From Spirochaeta cellobiosiphila DSM 17781 (GTDB lineage Bacteria > Spirochaetota > Spirochaetia > DSM-17781), in assembly GCF_000426705.1 (NCBI RefSeq), contig NZ_KE384559.1:1-60217 (forward strand): a DNA stretch of 60,217 bases, in the 5' to 3' direction. The translations under genes were made by a program, and so were the position numbers. Position 1 is the stretch's first letter, and every line of letters starts with the position of its first letter. Below are positions 43,658 through 53,304 of this stretch, piece by piece. The notes beneath the pieces are model-generated. The model made no database searches. It saw only the letters and a list, made by a program, of their open reading frames with translations, and was not told the origin of the DNA.

Positions 43658-45581
43658 GTTGTACAGATTCGATGGCCTTAAGAACGGCCCGTTTGTCATA
43701 GGGCTTAGATATAAGTCCAATCATACCGGAATTCTTGTATTCTTCGCTCTCCCCTACCGTAACATGAGCTGTTAAAGCAATAATAGGAATAGGATGGGAC
43801 TCATAAATCTTACTGATCTGTGTCGCTGCTTCCAGACCATTCATAACAGGCATTCCAATATCCATAAAAATAAGATCAGGCTTCTTTAAGCGTGCCATCT
43901 CTACAGCTTCCTGCCCATTACGAGCTTCTCTGACCTGATAGTTATTTTTATGAAGAACAGTCTTTAAGTATAATCGGTTAATGATTTCATCTTCAGCAAT
44001 GAGGATTTCCTTAATAGATGGGAACTCTGGGACATCCACTTCTTTGAGCACTTGTTCTTTGGAATAACCACTCTCCTGAGGGGGAATATCTATGTAAAAA
44101 GTACTACCTTCCTCTTCTTTTGATTCCACATTAATAGTGCCATCCATAATATTCAGTAAAGATTTAATGATACTCAAACCAATACCCAAACCTTCATGTC
44201 TTTTAGTATAGGGATCCTCTAATTGCTGGAAGGGAGTAAAAATATCCTTAATTGTCTGAGGAGCCATGCCTATACCCTGATCTTTTACACTAAAAGACAA
44301 ATGACCATTAAACAAAACCAGGGACAAAACAATCCGCCCTTTATTGGAGAACTTAATACTATTATCCAATAAATTATTGATGATCTTTTTGATCCTCTGA
44401 GCATCCCCCACAAATATAGGGGAGTCCACATCTTTCTCAAAGTCTAAAACGAGCCCCTTCTGTTCCGCCTTATTCACATGGAGATTCATACTTTGCTGGA
44501 ATAAATCAACAGCATTAAAAGGTTCTGTCTTCAGGGTAACTTTGTCTCGATCTAGACGGGTAATATCAAGAAGGTCCTGAACCATAGCAAGCATCCCCTC
44601 TGCGGAATGAAGAGCCATTTGGAGGTATTCTTCTTCCTGTGGACTATGTGTATCCATAAGAAGAAGGCTTAACATTCCCATAATCCCATTTAGAGGAGTT
44701 CGAAGTTCATGACTAACATTAGCCAGAAATTTGGTTTTAATGACTCCTGCTTCCCGATTCTCATTATACTCACCGACCATCTTTTCATAGGTCGTTTTTG
44801 CTTCTGACATATCCCATAAAGAAATCAGCCAGTAGGGGCGATGATGACTTTCTTCCTTTAGGAAATAGACCTGACATTTAACCCAACGTGCCTCATTACC
44901 AATGGATTGTATAAATTTTTTTTCAAAGCTCGTTCCTTGTCCCATCTCTTTACTAATGAATTGTTGAATATTATCTGCATCCCCTATGGGAACAATACGG
45001 GACAATTGATTAATATCCGATAACACATCTTTAGAGGTAACCATTCCAAAGGTTTCCAAACAATCTGTTGTATACGTTGTTTTACCCTGTTCCAAATCAA
45101 AAACAGTAAAACTAAAAGGAACAGTGGACATGACAATATCAAACCACTGGGGTACAACTAAAGATTCTTTATAATAGGATGTGATGGTAAAATCGATCTG
45201 TTCTCTAAGATCACAGAAATACTGATAAGCCTTATCCTCCCAGGGAGTTAACTCTTTATTTAACGCAAGAATCACGCCCCAGGTATCTAAACCTTGAGAA
45301 GATAAAATTAAAGCACGAACCCCGATAATATCATAATTAGCAAATACATTGAGTTGGGATAAATCATAAACCCCCTGTTCTTTGGGAAAACTATCAAGCT
45401 CCTCCGGTGAAGGGAAATCCTCACCATCCAACCACAAATCATGTTCCGCTGGCCAGATACAGACCCACTCTTTATCCCTACGTTCCAATATTAGTATCTG
45501 ATCAACATTAAACGTAGCCTGAAATCGTTCAAACTTCACTTTCCATCGATTCCAATCCCCTAACAAAGGATGCTCAGCCAT
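43650..45581 (-). CDS. hybrid sensor histidine kinase with C-terminal receiver
   Basis: A 643-residue soluble kinase. The N-terminal 140 residues are an uncharacterised sensor-like region; a PAS-like region spans about 145-265 (FSFTVFDLEQGKTTYTT). The HisKA H-box is FLANVSHELRTPLNG (His291), the HATPase has NNLLDNSIKFSN, VKDQGIGMAP and EGLGIGLSIIK, and the receiver has phosphoacceptor Asp574 (FMDIGMPVMNG) and Lys626. No membrane segment is seen, so the signal is cytosolic. It is convergent with the CheY-like gene and may signal to it, which is inference. Confidence 0.9.
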   Translation of the reverse strand: MAEHPLLGDWNRWKVKFERFQATFNVDQILILERRDKEWVCIWPAEHDLWLDGEDFPSPEELDSFPKEQGVYDLSQLNVFANYDIIGVRALILSSQGLDTWGVILALNKELTPWEDKAYQYFCDLREQIDFTITSYYKESLVVPQWFDIVMSTVPFSFTVFDLEQGKTTYTTDCLETFGMVTSKDVLSDINQLSRIVPIGDADNIQQFISKEMGQGTSFEKKFIQSIGNEARWVKCQVYFLKEESHHRPYWLISLWDMSEAKTTYEKMVGEYNENREAGVIKTKFLANVSHELRTPLNGIMGMLSLLLMDTHSPQEEEYLQMALHSAEGMLAMVQDLLDITRLDRDKVTLKTEPFNAVDLFQQSMNLHVNKAEQKGLVLDFEKDVDSPIFVGDAQRIKKIINNLLDNSIKFSNKGRIVLSLVLFNGHLSFSVKDQGIGMAPQTIKDIFTPFQQLEDPYTKRHEGLGIGLSIIKSLLNIMDGTINVESKEEEGSTFYIDIPPQESGYSKEQVLKEVDVPEFPSIKEILIAEDEIINRLYLKTVLHKNNYQVREARNGQEAVEMARLKKPDLIFMDIGMPVMNGLEAATQISKIYESHPIPIIALTAHVTVGESEEYKNSGMIGLISKPYDKRAVLKAIESVQLN

Positions 45582-45661
45582 AGACTCTCCTGATTAAAAG
45601 TCTAGGAGTGACCCTTGGCAAATGCAAGGAATTCCTATCATTATAATGGTGAGGTCTATCA

Positions 45662-46336
45662 ATGCTTATAGAGAAAATGAAACGAATCCCCTTATTCAAG
45701 TCCGTTAATGATACACTCCTTAAAGATCTTAATAAGGAATATTCCTGTCGAATATTAAGTTATGACAAAGGGAATATTATCGCCTTCCGTGGTGATGTCA
45801 TGGAATACCTCTACATACTGGAAGAAGGAGTCGTTTCTACTCATATAGCCAGTATAAAGGGTAAGATTCTAAAGGTAGAAACACTAACAAGCCCCCACTT
45901 GTTAGCAGGGCCGCTAATATTTGCCAATCCAGCATTATGGCCAGTTCAGATCACAGCAGACACAGGGGTTAGGATATTATCAATACCCAAAGAAGGATTT
46001 GTTCAATTACTACACAAAGATATCCATCTCATGGAAAAGTTTCTCCAACTTTGCGGTAATAAAATCAGCTTTCTATCTGAGAAAATTCATCTTTATCAAC
46101 ATACAAATATCAAACAAAAGATAGCGATTTATTTGTTAGAACAGGTCAATCAACAAGGTACTAAGGATATACAAATTCCCCATACACTAGAAAGTCTAGC
46201 CGAACTCTTCAGTATAAGCCGACCATCCCTCTCCCGTACAATCGGAGAGCTGGTAGAAGAGCAATTCATAGTAAAAGAAAAAAAGACCTTCCATATTCTA
46301 GATAAAGAAGGTCTTGAACATTTAATTTATGAATAA
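45662..46336 (+). CDS. Crp/Fnr-family transcriptional regulator
   Basis: A 224-residue regulator. The N-terminal cyclic-nucleotide-type beta roll (residues about 10-115, 'GNIIAFRGDVMEYLYILEEG') lacks the typical GE(x)5AxR phosphate-binding arrangement and the Fnr cysteines, so the ligand is unclear. The C-terminal winged helix (ESLAELFSISRPSLSRTIGEL) has a normal recognition helix. GAGG lies seven bases before the ATG. Divergent from the hybrid kinase and convergent with argS, separated by one base. Confidence 0.85.
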   Translation: MLIEKMKRIPLFKSVNDTLLKDLNKEYSCRILSYDKGNIIAFRGDVMEYLYILEEGVVSTHIASIKGKILKVETLTSPHLLAGPLIFANPALWPVQITADTGVRILSIPKEGFVQLLHKDIHLMEKFLQLCGNKISFLSEKIHLYQHTNIKQKIAIYLLEQVNQQGTKDIQIPHTLESLAELFSISRPSLSRTIGELVEEQFIVKEKKTFHILDKEGLEHLIYE

Positions 46337-46337
46337 A

Positions 46338-48044
46338 TTACATTCTACCAGCGACTTCTATCCCTAGAAGTTCCAAGCCCTGTTTAATGACCTTAGCGGT
46401 TAGATCACATAGATAAAGTCGACTCAGCTTAATGTCCTGATCCTCAACAATGACCCTATTGGCATTATAGAAAGTGTTAAAGTCCTGTGCTAAATCAAAT
46501 AAATAATCAGAAACAACGTTTGGCCGATAGCTTTCAGCCGCTTTCTGGAGAGCGGAAGGGAACTGGATAAGTTGTCCAAGCAACCTAATCTCTTGAGGTT
46601 CCTTAAAGATCTCAGACTTAGGAGAAGATATATTATCGATACCTGCTTTAGTCTTAATTGATTGTATACGAGCATACACATATTGAAGATAGGGAGCCGT
46701 ATTACCATCAAAACTCAGATTCTTGTCCCAATCAAAGATAATAGCAGAACTTCGGTTCTGGCTAAGATCGGCGTATTTAACGGCACCCACACCAACTATT
46801 CGAGCTATATCCCTTTGTTCTTCTTCAGGAAGATCTGGGTTTTTCTCCTTCACAACATCAAAAGCTCTTCGTTCAGCTTCGTCTAACAAGTCCTTTAGAT
46901 AGATAACATTACCCTTACGACTGGAAAAGTGACCATCTTTGAACTTCATAATCCCAAAACTAATATGTTCACATTTAACATCCCAATCTAGCTTGGAAGC
47001 AATACTGAACACTTGCTTAAAGTGAGGAGCTTGTCTGTCATCTGTAACATAGATTAATTGATTCACATCATAATCTTCCATTCTCATCTTAATACATGCC
47101 AGATCACTGGTTGCATACAAGTAGGCGCCATCTTTCTTCTGAACAATACAGGGATGAAGATGTTCCTCTTCATCGAAGAAAACAACCTGGGCTCCCTCAC
47201 TTTCTTTGGCTAACCCCTTTGTTTTAAGGAGGTCCAAGATAGAGGGCATTAAAGGATGGTAATGAGATTCCCCATAGTAAGTATCAAAACTAACATTAAG
47301 GCGGGTATAAATCTTATTATATTCTCTGATAGAAGCCTGAATGAATTCTTTCCATAACTCTACTTGTGTAGCATCCCCATCCTGGAGCTTCTTAAGCTCT
47401 GACCTAGCTTCTTCTAGCATCTCAGGCTTATCATGAGAACGCTTTTCAAACTCGACATATAAACGCTCTAATTCTTCTACAGAGTCTTTGGCATAGGCAT
47501 CCCTGTCTAACCACTGGTTATAAGCTACGATCAACTTACCAAATTGCGTTCCCCAATCCCCTAAGTGGTTGTCTCCAACAGTGTGATATCCTAAGTAATT
47601 GTAAATTCGTTTTAAAGAATCCCCAATAATAGTACTTCGTAGATGACCAATATGCATCCGCTTAGCAATATTAGGAGATGAGTAATCGATTATGATATCA
47701 CCAGCTCTATCCAAATTGCTGAATAAATCCTCTGTATTGAAGAGATTATTACAGTATTCAATGATTTTACTCTGACTAATGGTAAAATTAATAAATCCCG
47801 GACCAGCTATTTCAATGGATTCCAGGACATCCTTCTTATCAATAGCATCAACGATTTTTGTAGCGATGGACCGTGGATTATCTCTCAAAGGCTTGGCTAA
47901 AGTCATTGCAGCATTACTCTGCATATGACCAAACTTAATATCTTTTGTGAACTGTAATTGGGTGTCTGCAACATCCACTTGAGGAAAGGCTTTTAAAATA
48001 CCTTCATTAAGAATCTTAAGTACTTGTTCTGTAATTATTTCCAT
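46338..48044 (-). CDS. argS: arginyl-tRNA synthetase
   Basis: A 568-residue class I synthetase that charges tRNA-Arg. The ArgRS N-terminal domain (about 1-105) is followed by the HIGH-type motif YSSPNIAKRMHIGHLRST (about residues 121-137), and the KMSKS position reads FSSRKGNVIYLKDLL, the usual ArgRS variant. The C-terminal anticodon-binding DALR domain (NTFYNANRVIV...) ends the protein. AAGGAG precedes the ATG. It follows a D-alanyl-D-alanine carboxypeptidase gene by 24 bases, so they may be one operon. Confidence 0.96.
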   Translation of the reverse strand: MEIITEQVLKILNEGILKAFPQVDVADTQLQFTKDIKFGHMQSNAAMTLAKPLRDNPRSIATKIVDAIDKKDVLESIEIAGPGFINFTISQSKIIEYCNNLFNTEDLFSNLDRAGDIIIDYSSPNIAKRMHIGHLRSTIIGDSLKRIYNYLGYHTVGDNHLGDWGTQFGKLIVAYNQWLDRDAYAKDSVEELERLYVEFEKRSHDKPEMLEEARSELKKLQDGDATQVELWKEFIQASIREYNKIYTRLNVSFDTYYGESHYHPLMPSILDLLKTKGLAKESEGAQVVFFDEEEHLHPCIVQKKDGAYLYATSDLACIKMRMEDYDVNQLIYVTDDRQAPHFKQVFSIASKLDWDVKCEHISFGIMKFKDGHFSSRKGNVIYLKDLLDEAERRAFDVVKEKNPDLPEEEQRDIARIVGVGAVKYADLSQNRSSAIIFDWDKNLSFDGNTAPYLQYVYARIQSIKTKAGIDNISSPKSEIFKEPQEIRLLGQLIQFPSALQKAAESYRPNVVSDYLFDLAQDFNTFYNANRVIVEDQDIKLSRLYLCDLTAKVIKQGLELLGIEVAGRM

Positions 48045-48068
48045 TGTCCAACTCCTTCCAAGTTTTTA

Positions 48069-49271
48069 TCATATTGATTTAGGCTTCATCAAGTCCCGGA
48101 AAAAGAGAAGGATCTTATGCCATGCAACTTTATACCAGGGTCCTTTATTAACAGAGGTAGGACTCTCAAGTGTAAAGTGAGCCAATTCCTTATCCCCAAT
48201 ATAATAAGTCAAAGAGCCTAACTCAGTTCCTGCTGGGAAGGGAGCCATAAGCTCTTCTTTTAGATAATATTCGCTCCTTAATTGATCTTTTTGATCATTA
48301 GGAACAACGATTTTAACAGAGCCATTCACAGAAGGAGAGATCCAATTCTTATCGCCCAACCAAACCTGTACCTGAGACATATCAGGAATGGGTGGTGTGA
48401 TGAATTGATTATCCTTGAAGCCATAATCTAAAAGCCGGGCTGCTTCCTGAGCTCTTAAAGCAATACCATTCATGTAATCATCCGTATTGATTCCTAACAA
48501 GATTCCTATTAGTCGATAATCACCTTGTTTAGCGGTTACAGCAATATTAAATCCCGACTCATCAATATATCCTGTCTTTAATCCATCAGCTCCGGGATAG
48601 GCTCCAATAAGCAGATTGGTATTTTGTTTTGTTCTCACACGGACATTGGGATGATTGTCAAAAATCCAATTATCCTCTTTGGGAAAGGTCATAGTATGCT
48701 GAGAATGATATAATTTAAGACTATCAGGATAATTGCGAATATAGATCCTGGCAAACTTAGCCAAATCTCTGGCAGTAGTAATGTTTTTCTCAGACAGTCC
48801 TGAAGGATCATCAAAATGGGTCTCTGATAAACCTAAGTCCAAAGCTTCCTGATTCATCCGATCAACAAAGGAATCAATATCGCCGGCTATGGTGATTGCC
48901 AATGTATTAGCAGCATCATTTCCACTCATGACAGCCGTACCTCTTATCAACTCATCTAAGGTAACCCTCATATCTGCATACAACCCCATATGACTTGAAA
49001 AAGGTGGTAAAGCGGCTAAAGTCCCTTCATAAGGAATAGGGACATAATCATCTAATTTAATTTGTCCAGATTTAATCTTTTTGTAAACCAGATCAAGGGT
49101 CATAAGCTTAGTTATGGAAGCAGGAGGAATAGGCATATCAGAGGACTTTTCATAGATAATCTGGCCTGTAGTCTCCTCAATCAGGATAGCAGAAGAGGCT
49201 ATCGTATCAAACCCAAATATATTATGTGATATCAATATTGATAATACAATAAAAGGTAATTTTTTAATCAT
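48069..49271 (-). CDS. D-alanyl-D-alanine carboxypeptidase (S11, DacA-type)
   Basis: A 400-residue penicillin-binding protein that trims the terminal D-Ala of peptidoglycan stem peptides. It has a signal peptide (MIKKLPFIVLSILISHNIFG), the SxxK motif Ser52-Ile-Thr-Lys55 (PPASITKLMT), SGN (VMSGNDAAN) and KTG (GLKTGYIDE), and a C-terminal beta-rich domain ending in an amphipathic helix, typical of PBP5/DacA. The start at 49271 is chosen for the GGGGGA site four to five bases upstream; the 49292 frame start adds seven residues without one. Confidence 0.92.
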   Translation of the reverse strand: MIKKLPFIVLSILISHNIFGFDTIASSAILIEETTGQIIYEKSSDMPIPPASITKLMTLDLVYKKIKSGQIKLDDYVPIPYEGTLAALPPFSSHMGLYADMRVTLDELIRGTAVMSGNDAANTLAITIAGDIDSFVDRMNQEALDLGLSETHFDDPSGLSEKNITTARDLAKFARIYIRNYPDSLKLYHSQHTMTFPKEDNWIFDNHPNVRVRTKQNTNLLIGAYPGADGLKTGYIDESGFNIAVTAKQGDYRLIGILLGINTDDYMNGIALRAQEAARLLDYGFKDNQFITPPIPDMSQVQVWLGDKNWISPSVNGSVKIVVPNDQKDQLRSEYYLKEELMAPFPAGTELGSLTYYIGDKELAHFTLESPTSVNKGPWYKVAWHKILLFFRDLMKPKSI

Positions 49272-49361
49272 AGTTCCCCCAGAAGGGCGCATTATAAGGG
49301 ATTATTAGATAAGGGAAAAGAGAATACCCCTGGGATATTCTCCATTATTCCCCAGGTTCTT

Positions 49362-49820
49362 TTATTTTTCCTTGCCGATATCAACAAGAAAATAAGTTCC
49401 AGTTGCCGTTGAAGTCAATGTTTGAATAACCTTAACGGCTCCTTTAGAAGCCACATCGACAGCACGGCCAGACAGGATTCCTTCCTTTTCCAGATACTTT
49501 TTGAGATCTGTTACAGCATCCTCACCAGACTTAGACATATTATCACCATCAAAGGCAATGACCTTGTATTTAACGAATACCTTATCTCCTGACTTTCTTT
49601 CAATAGAAGAGATAACAGGAATTTGACCGGATCTATCTTTTAAGACATAGACACTTAAGGAAGTGAAAGGAACGTTCACCGCTTTCGTTACTTCACCAGC
49701 AAGAAAAACCTCCGTCCCCCCATAACGGGCAGGATTATTCTTCAGAGTCTCGATGTTAGTTGACACACAACCAACAAAAAACAAAGCCACGAATGATAAA
49801 ATTATGCTTTTTTTAATCAT
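49362..49820 (-). CDS. lipoprotein with OB-fold-like domain, 152 aa
   Basis: A 152-residue predicted lipoprotein (FFVGCVSTN, Cys18). The mature part resembles tRNA_anti-like/OB-fold lipoproteins: a 'GTEVFLAGEVTKAVNVPF' first strand, then 'VYVLKDRSGQIPVISSIERK' and 'DKVFVKYKVIAF'. It is likely periplasmic or outer-membrane-anchored; a binding partner is unknown. AAGGAG is close to the ATG (CCTTCTTT region). The gene lies upstream of dacA, with a 90-bp gap that includes a GC-rich stem (49340 region) lacking a good T run. Confidence 0.68.
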   Translation of the reverse strand: MIKKSIILSFVALFFVGCVSTNIETLKNNPARYGGTEVFLAGEVTKAVNVPFTSLSVYVLKDRSGQIPVISSIERKSGDKVFVKYKVIAFDGDNMSKSGEDAVTDLKKYLEKEGILSGRAVDVASKGAVKVIQTLTSTATGTYFLVDIGKEK

Positions 49821-49890
49821 TTCAATCTCCTTCCTAAAAAAGATAGCAAAAAAAATGGATTAATTCATCTATTTCCCCGATATTAAACGG

Positions 49891-50754
49891 ATGGTTGAAG
49901 AGCTTTTATCCCTAGAGGAATTTAAAGATTTTTGTCACTTGGATTGTAATAGAAGTAGCTATCTCCATCGATTACTAAGTAAAAAAGATATTCCCTTCAA
50001 GGGAATAACCAACAAAGACGCTTATAACTTTCTCATCCTTCCAGGAGCTGGAAACCCCAAAGACTTTGATAGACTCTATGTGGCTCATTATGACAGAATC
50101 AAAGGGACCTATGGAGCCAATGATAATTCAGCAGCGGTCTTCCAATTAATAAAACATGCCCTTCTCATTCAAAGACAGAATCAAAAAAAGAACACAGCTA
50201 TCCTACTGACAGATCTAGAAGAGTTTCATTTTCATAATAGACATAACAAACAAGGTAGCTATTATTTTGCCAAGGAGTTTGAACAAGCCCCTTTTATGAA
50301 CCATATATTCGTTTTTGATATGTGCGGCATTGGGGATCATATTATCTGGTCCAAAACCTTTCATAAAGCCTTTAATAATGATGCCCTTGAAAGGACCAGA
50401 CAAAGGATCAGAAAGCAAGTCATAACCTCTAGTTATCCCATTAGTATGAACCGCCTTCCCTTTAGTGATGATCTTGGCTTCTTCCAGGCCGGGCACTTTG
50501 CCCAACTTATAAGCCTTCTTCCTCAGGAAGAGTTGGATCAACTAAGCCAATGGCAGCAAGCAGAACTTCCTAAATCTAAACCTGACAATTATTTACAATT
50601 CAAAAAGCACGATCACAGCCTATGGAGGAAGACCCTTCCTGATGCCTGGAAGGTGAATCATACCATTGAGGATACCTTTGAAAGTTTGACTCAGGAATCC
50701 TTTGATCTTATGGGAGAATTTCTTTCTTACCTAAGTGACCTCGAATTCGCTTGA
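49891..50754 (+). CDS. M28-like zinc peptidase, cytosolic
   Basis: A 287-residue protein with the zinc-site layout of M28 aminopeptidases: a His with VAHYDRIKG, an Asp in GANDNSAAV, a Glu pair in LTDLEEFHFH, an Asp in FDMCGIGD, and a later His in FKKHDHS. This matches the H, D, EE, D, H order of the family. There is no signal peptide, unlike most M28 enzymes, so it is presumably cytosolic. No clear Shine-Dalgarno site precedes the ATG at 49891. It overlaps or nearly abuts the helicase gene. Substrate unknown; the active site reading is by eye. Confidence 0.72.
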   Translation: MVEELLSLEEFKDFCHLDCNRSSYLHRLLSKKDIPFKGITNKDAYNFLILPGAGNPKDFDRLYVAHYDRIKGTYGANDNSAAVFQLIKHALLIQRQNQKKNTAILLTDLEEFHFHNRHNKQGSYYFAKEFEQAPFMNHIFVFDMCGIGDHIIWSKTFHKAFNNDALERTRQRIRKQVITSSYPISMNRLPFSDDLGFFQAGHFAQLISLLPQEELDQLSQWQQAELPKSKPDNYLQFKKHDHSLWRKTLPDAWKVNHTIEDTFESLTQESFDLMGEFLSYLSDLEFA

Positions 50755-50785
50755 ACAACTCTATTATTTTCATAACAATGGCCCT

Positions 50786-52789
50786 ATGATCTATAACCTA
50801 AAGAATGAATTAAATGACAAACAGTATGAGGCCGCTACGACCATTGATGGACCTCTTTTACTAATAGCTGGTGCCGGTTCCGGTAAAACAAGGGTAATCA
50901 CCTTTCGTATTGCCAATATGCTGGCCCATGGTATACACCAATCTTCCATCCTGGCCCTCACCTTTACTAATAAGGCGGCAAAGGAAATGTCAGAACGGGT
51001 AAAGGATTTGACCGGAAGAAAACTGTCGAATTTGACCGTTAGTACCTTTCATTCCTTTGGTGTTCAAGTATTAAGAGAATCTATAACAAAACTAGGGTAT
51101 CGACCTAACTTCACCATATATGATGCAGTAGACAAGATAAGTCTTCTTAAAGAAGCAGCTCGCGAACTGAACCTGGTGTATGAACCACAGGAATTACAAA
51201 ACATAGGACAAATATTCTCAGGCCTGAAAACATGGAGGACCTCCTGGTCTGAAGTAGATGGGTCTCTAAAACCTCTCTATGAAGAATATGAAGATCATCT
51301 TAAAACCTATAATGCTGTCGACTTTGATGACTTGATTGTCAAGCCTGTACAGCTCTTCGAAAACTTTCCAGAAGTATTGGAAAGCTACCAAAAACGATTT
51401 ACCTATGTCATGGTAGATGAATTTCAGGACACATCCATAGCTCAATACAAAATGATGAAATACATTGCCCTCGGTTCACGCAATATCTGTGTTGTAGGGG
51501 ATGACGATCAGTCTATCTATAGCTGGAGAGGGGCTAACTATGAAAACATTCTCCAATTCGAAAGGGAATTTCACGAACTAAAGGAAATCAGACTAGAACA
51601 AAACTATCGATCAACAGGGATGATTCTTAATGCGGCCAATGCGGTTATAGCCAATAATACCAACCGTAAAGACAAGGTCCTCTGGACAGGAATGGAAGGA
51701 GGAGCTTCGATCAGCTTGAACCATCCAGAATCAGAACTTAAAGAAGGTGAGTTCATTGCCGAAACCATTAAGACCCTGGCTTTCCGGGAAGGAATACGTT
51801 ATGGAGATGTGGGTATCTTGGTTAGAACCAATAGTCTAACCAAATCTATTGAAGTCGCTCTCCTGACAGAAAACATCCCCTATCGAGTATCTGGAGGTAC
51901 GAGTTTCTTCCAGCGTAAAGAGATCAAAGATATTATTAGTTACTTAAGAATCATCTATAACCCAGATGATGATGTAAACCTGTTGAGGGTCATTAATACT
52001 CCCCGTAGAGGGATAGGGAAACGTTCCTTACAGACTATCAATGCCATCGCCAATACGAAAAGCTCAAGCTTATACAGCTCTATATATGACCTTACTTTTG
52101 CTAGTGACACTCCCATTGGATCCACTATGCAAGGCTCCTTAAGTGAGTTCATCGAACTCATTGAAGAATACAAAGATAGATTCAATTCCAAAGATAAATT
52201 AGCTGATACTCTCAGGGACATGGTAGAATCTATTGATTATTGGGGGCATCTAATACAGGAAAATCCTAAAAGCGATAAAGCAGCCCGGTGGAAATACCAG
52301 AACCTGGAAAGCTTCATCAGTATTCTGGAAGATTGGGAGAATAACCCGGATGTACAGGATAAGTCTCTCGGAGCCTTCTTAAACAGAATTACTCTAATCA
52401 CCAGAGACGATGTTAGTGATGATTCAGAAGACCATAGCAAGGTTAATCTTATGACAGTGCACGCCTCAAAAGGACTCGAGTTCAAGGTCGTCTTCCTGGC
52501 TGGTGTGGAGGAAGGCATTATTCCCCACCAACGTTCCCTGGAAGAAGGTGATGGGAATGTTGAAGAAGAAAGGCGCCTTTTCTATGTGGCTATCACAAGA
52601 GCAAGGGAACAACTTTTCATGACCGCTTGCCGGACGAGACGATCCATGAATGAAACGATTGAACCAGCCGCTAGTCCTTTTCTTGATGAAATCCCAACAG
52701 AACTTATCCAGTATCATGAGTTTGAGGACTATGTCGATGTTTCCGAAGCGAAAGATCTTTTTAAGGATTTAAAGAAGCGCTTCTCCTAA
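50786..52789 (+). CDS. Rep/UvrD-type ATP-dependent DNA helicase
   Basis: A 667-residue superfamily-1A helicase that unwinds DNA 3'-5'. Motif I is GAGSGKTRV (residues 29-37), motif II VDEFQDTS, motif III DDQSIYSWRGA, motif IV QNYRST and motif VI VAITRAREQLFM. The protein ends about 45 residues after motif VI, so it lacks the C-terminal extension of UvrD/PcrA and is closer in length to E. coli Rep. The start is uncertain: ATG 50786 gives the family N-terminus, a GTG at 50735 would add 17 residues; neither has a clear ribosome site. Confidence 0.92.
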   Translation: MIYNLKNELNDKQYEAATTIDGPLLLIAGAGSGKTRVITFRIANMLAHGIHQSSILALTFTNKAAKEMSERVKDLTGRKLSNLTVSTFHSFGVQVLRESITKLGYRPNFTIYDAVDKISLLKEAARELNLVYEPQELQNIGQIFSGLKTWRTSWSEVDGSLKPLYEEYEDHLKTYNAVDFDDLIVKPVQLFENFPEVLESYQKRFTYVMVDEFQDTSIAQYKMMKYIALGSRNICVVGDDDQSIYSWRGANYENILQFEREFHELKEIRLEQNYRSTGMILNAANAVIANNTNRKDKVLWTGMEGGASISLNHPESELKEGEFIAETIKTLAFREGIRYGDVGILVRTNSLTKSIEVALLTENIPYRVSGGTSFFQRKEIKDIISYLRIIYNPDDDVNLLRVINTPRRGIGKRSLQTINAIANTKSSSLYSSIYDLTFASDTPIGSTMQGSLSEFIELIEEYKDRFNSKDKLADTLRDMVESIDYWGHLIQENPKSDKAARWKYQNLESFISILEDWENNPDVQDKSLGAFLNRITLITRDDVSDDSEDHSKVNLMTVHASKGLEFKVVFLAGVEEGIIPHQRSLEEGDGNVEEERRLFYVAITRAREQLFMTACRTRRSMNETIEPAASPFLDEIPTELIQYHEFEDYVDVSEAKDLFKDLKKRFS

Positions 52790-52865
52790 GCTTTTCCCTT
52801 GACAAGGGCTTTCATATAACTGATCATGGGACAGTTAATGGATACTTTGAATGAGGAGATTTCTT

Positions 52866-53165
52866 TTGAGTACAAATAAAAAGAGGGTTCAGGCAGAGGT
52901 TCAGAAGGCACAGGAAAAGATATTAAAAGTCTATACAAGACGAATGCAGGGTAAAGAAAAAAGAGCCCTCACAGCCTTCTTGCAAAAGGGAGGCCGCATT
53001 GGTTCTTCCGAATTCCAAACCTTAAGCAGCACAAGCAAGGATGCCTTGGTTGAACTGAACCTCAAATCAATAGAGATAATGAAAAGACATACAAAAAACC
53101 CCTTCCAAAAGATTCGGTTTTCTGTAGCAGGCTTTATGACAAAGAAACTGCGATCTTCACTATAA
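52866..53165 (+). CDS. small basic protein, 99 aa, unknown
   Basis: A 99-residue, strongly basic, helical protein with no signal or membrane segment, e.g. KKRVQAEVQKAQEKILKVYT and 'RRMQGKEKRALTAFLQKGGRIG', ending in KIRFSVAGFMTKKLRSSL. The charge suggests nucleic-acid or ribosome contact, which is inference. A TTG at 52866 is the better start, because GAGGAG lies seven bases upstream (52853-52858); an ATG at 52851 contains that site. It lies 76 bases after the helicase and is closed by the palindromic terminator at 53187. Confidence 0.6.
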   Translation: MSTNKKRVQAEVQKAQEKILKVYTRRMQGKEKRALTAFLQKGGRIGSSEFQTLSSTSKDALVELNLKSIEIMKRHTKNPFQKIRFSVAGFMTKKLRSSL

Positions 53166-53186
53166 TTTTTTGATGTTGAAACAAGA

Positions 53187-53221
53187 AAGGGATGATAATC
53201 ATTATCATCCCTTATTTTTTT
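53187..53221 (+). terminator. perfect 13-1-13 palindrome terminator, contains a Fur-box-like core
   Basis: AAGGGATGATAATcATTATCATCCCTT followed by ATTTTTTT is a normal intrinsic terminator for the 99-aa gene. Its core at 53193-53207, TGATAATCATTATCA, equals the classical 7-1-7 Fur box, so a regulatory role is possible but unproven. Confidence 0.8.
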
Positions 53222-53265
53222 ATAACAAACTATTGACATTAGGATGTGCAAAAATCATTGGACCA

Positions 53266-53294
53266 TAAAAAAAGACCATCAAATAGATGGTCTT
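53266..53294 (-). terminator. tRNA-Leu terminator
   Basis: On the minus strand GACCATC, a TATTT loop and GATGGTC are followed by seven T, starting about ten bases after the tRNA end. Clear intrinsic terminator. Confidence 0.85.
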
Positions 53295-53304
53295 AATTGT
53301 GGAG

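Noticed and set aside
49322-49358. CCTGGG...CCCAGG stem behind the OB-fold lipoprotein as terminator
   Set aside because: Lacks a clean T run in the minus direction; not called.
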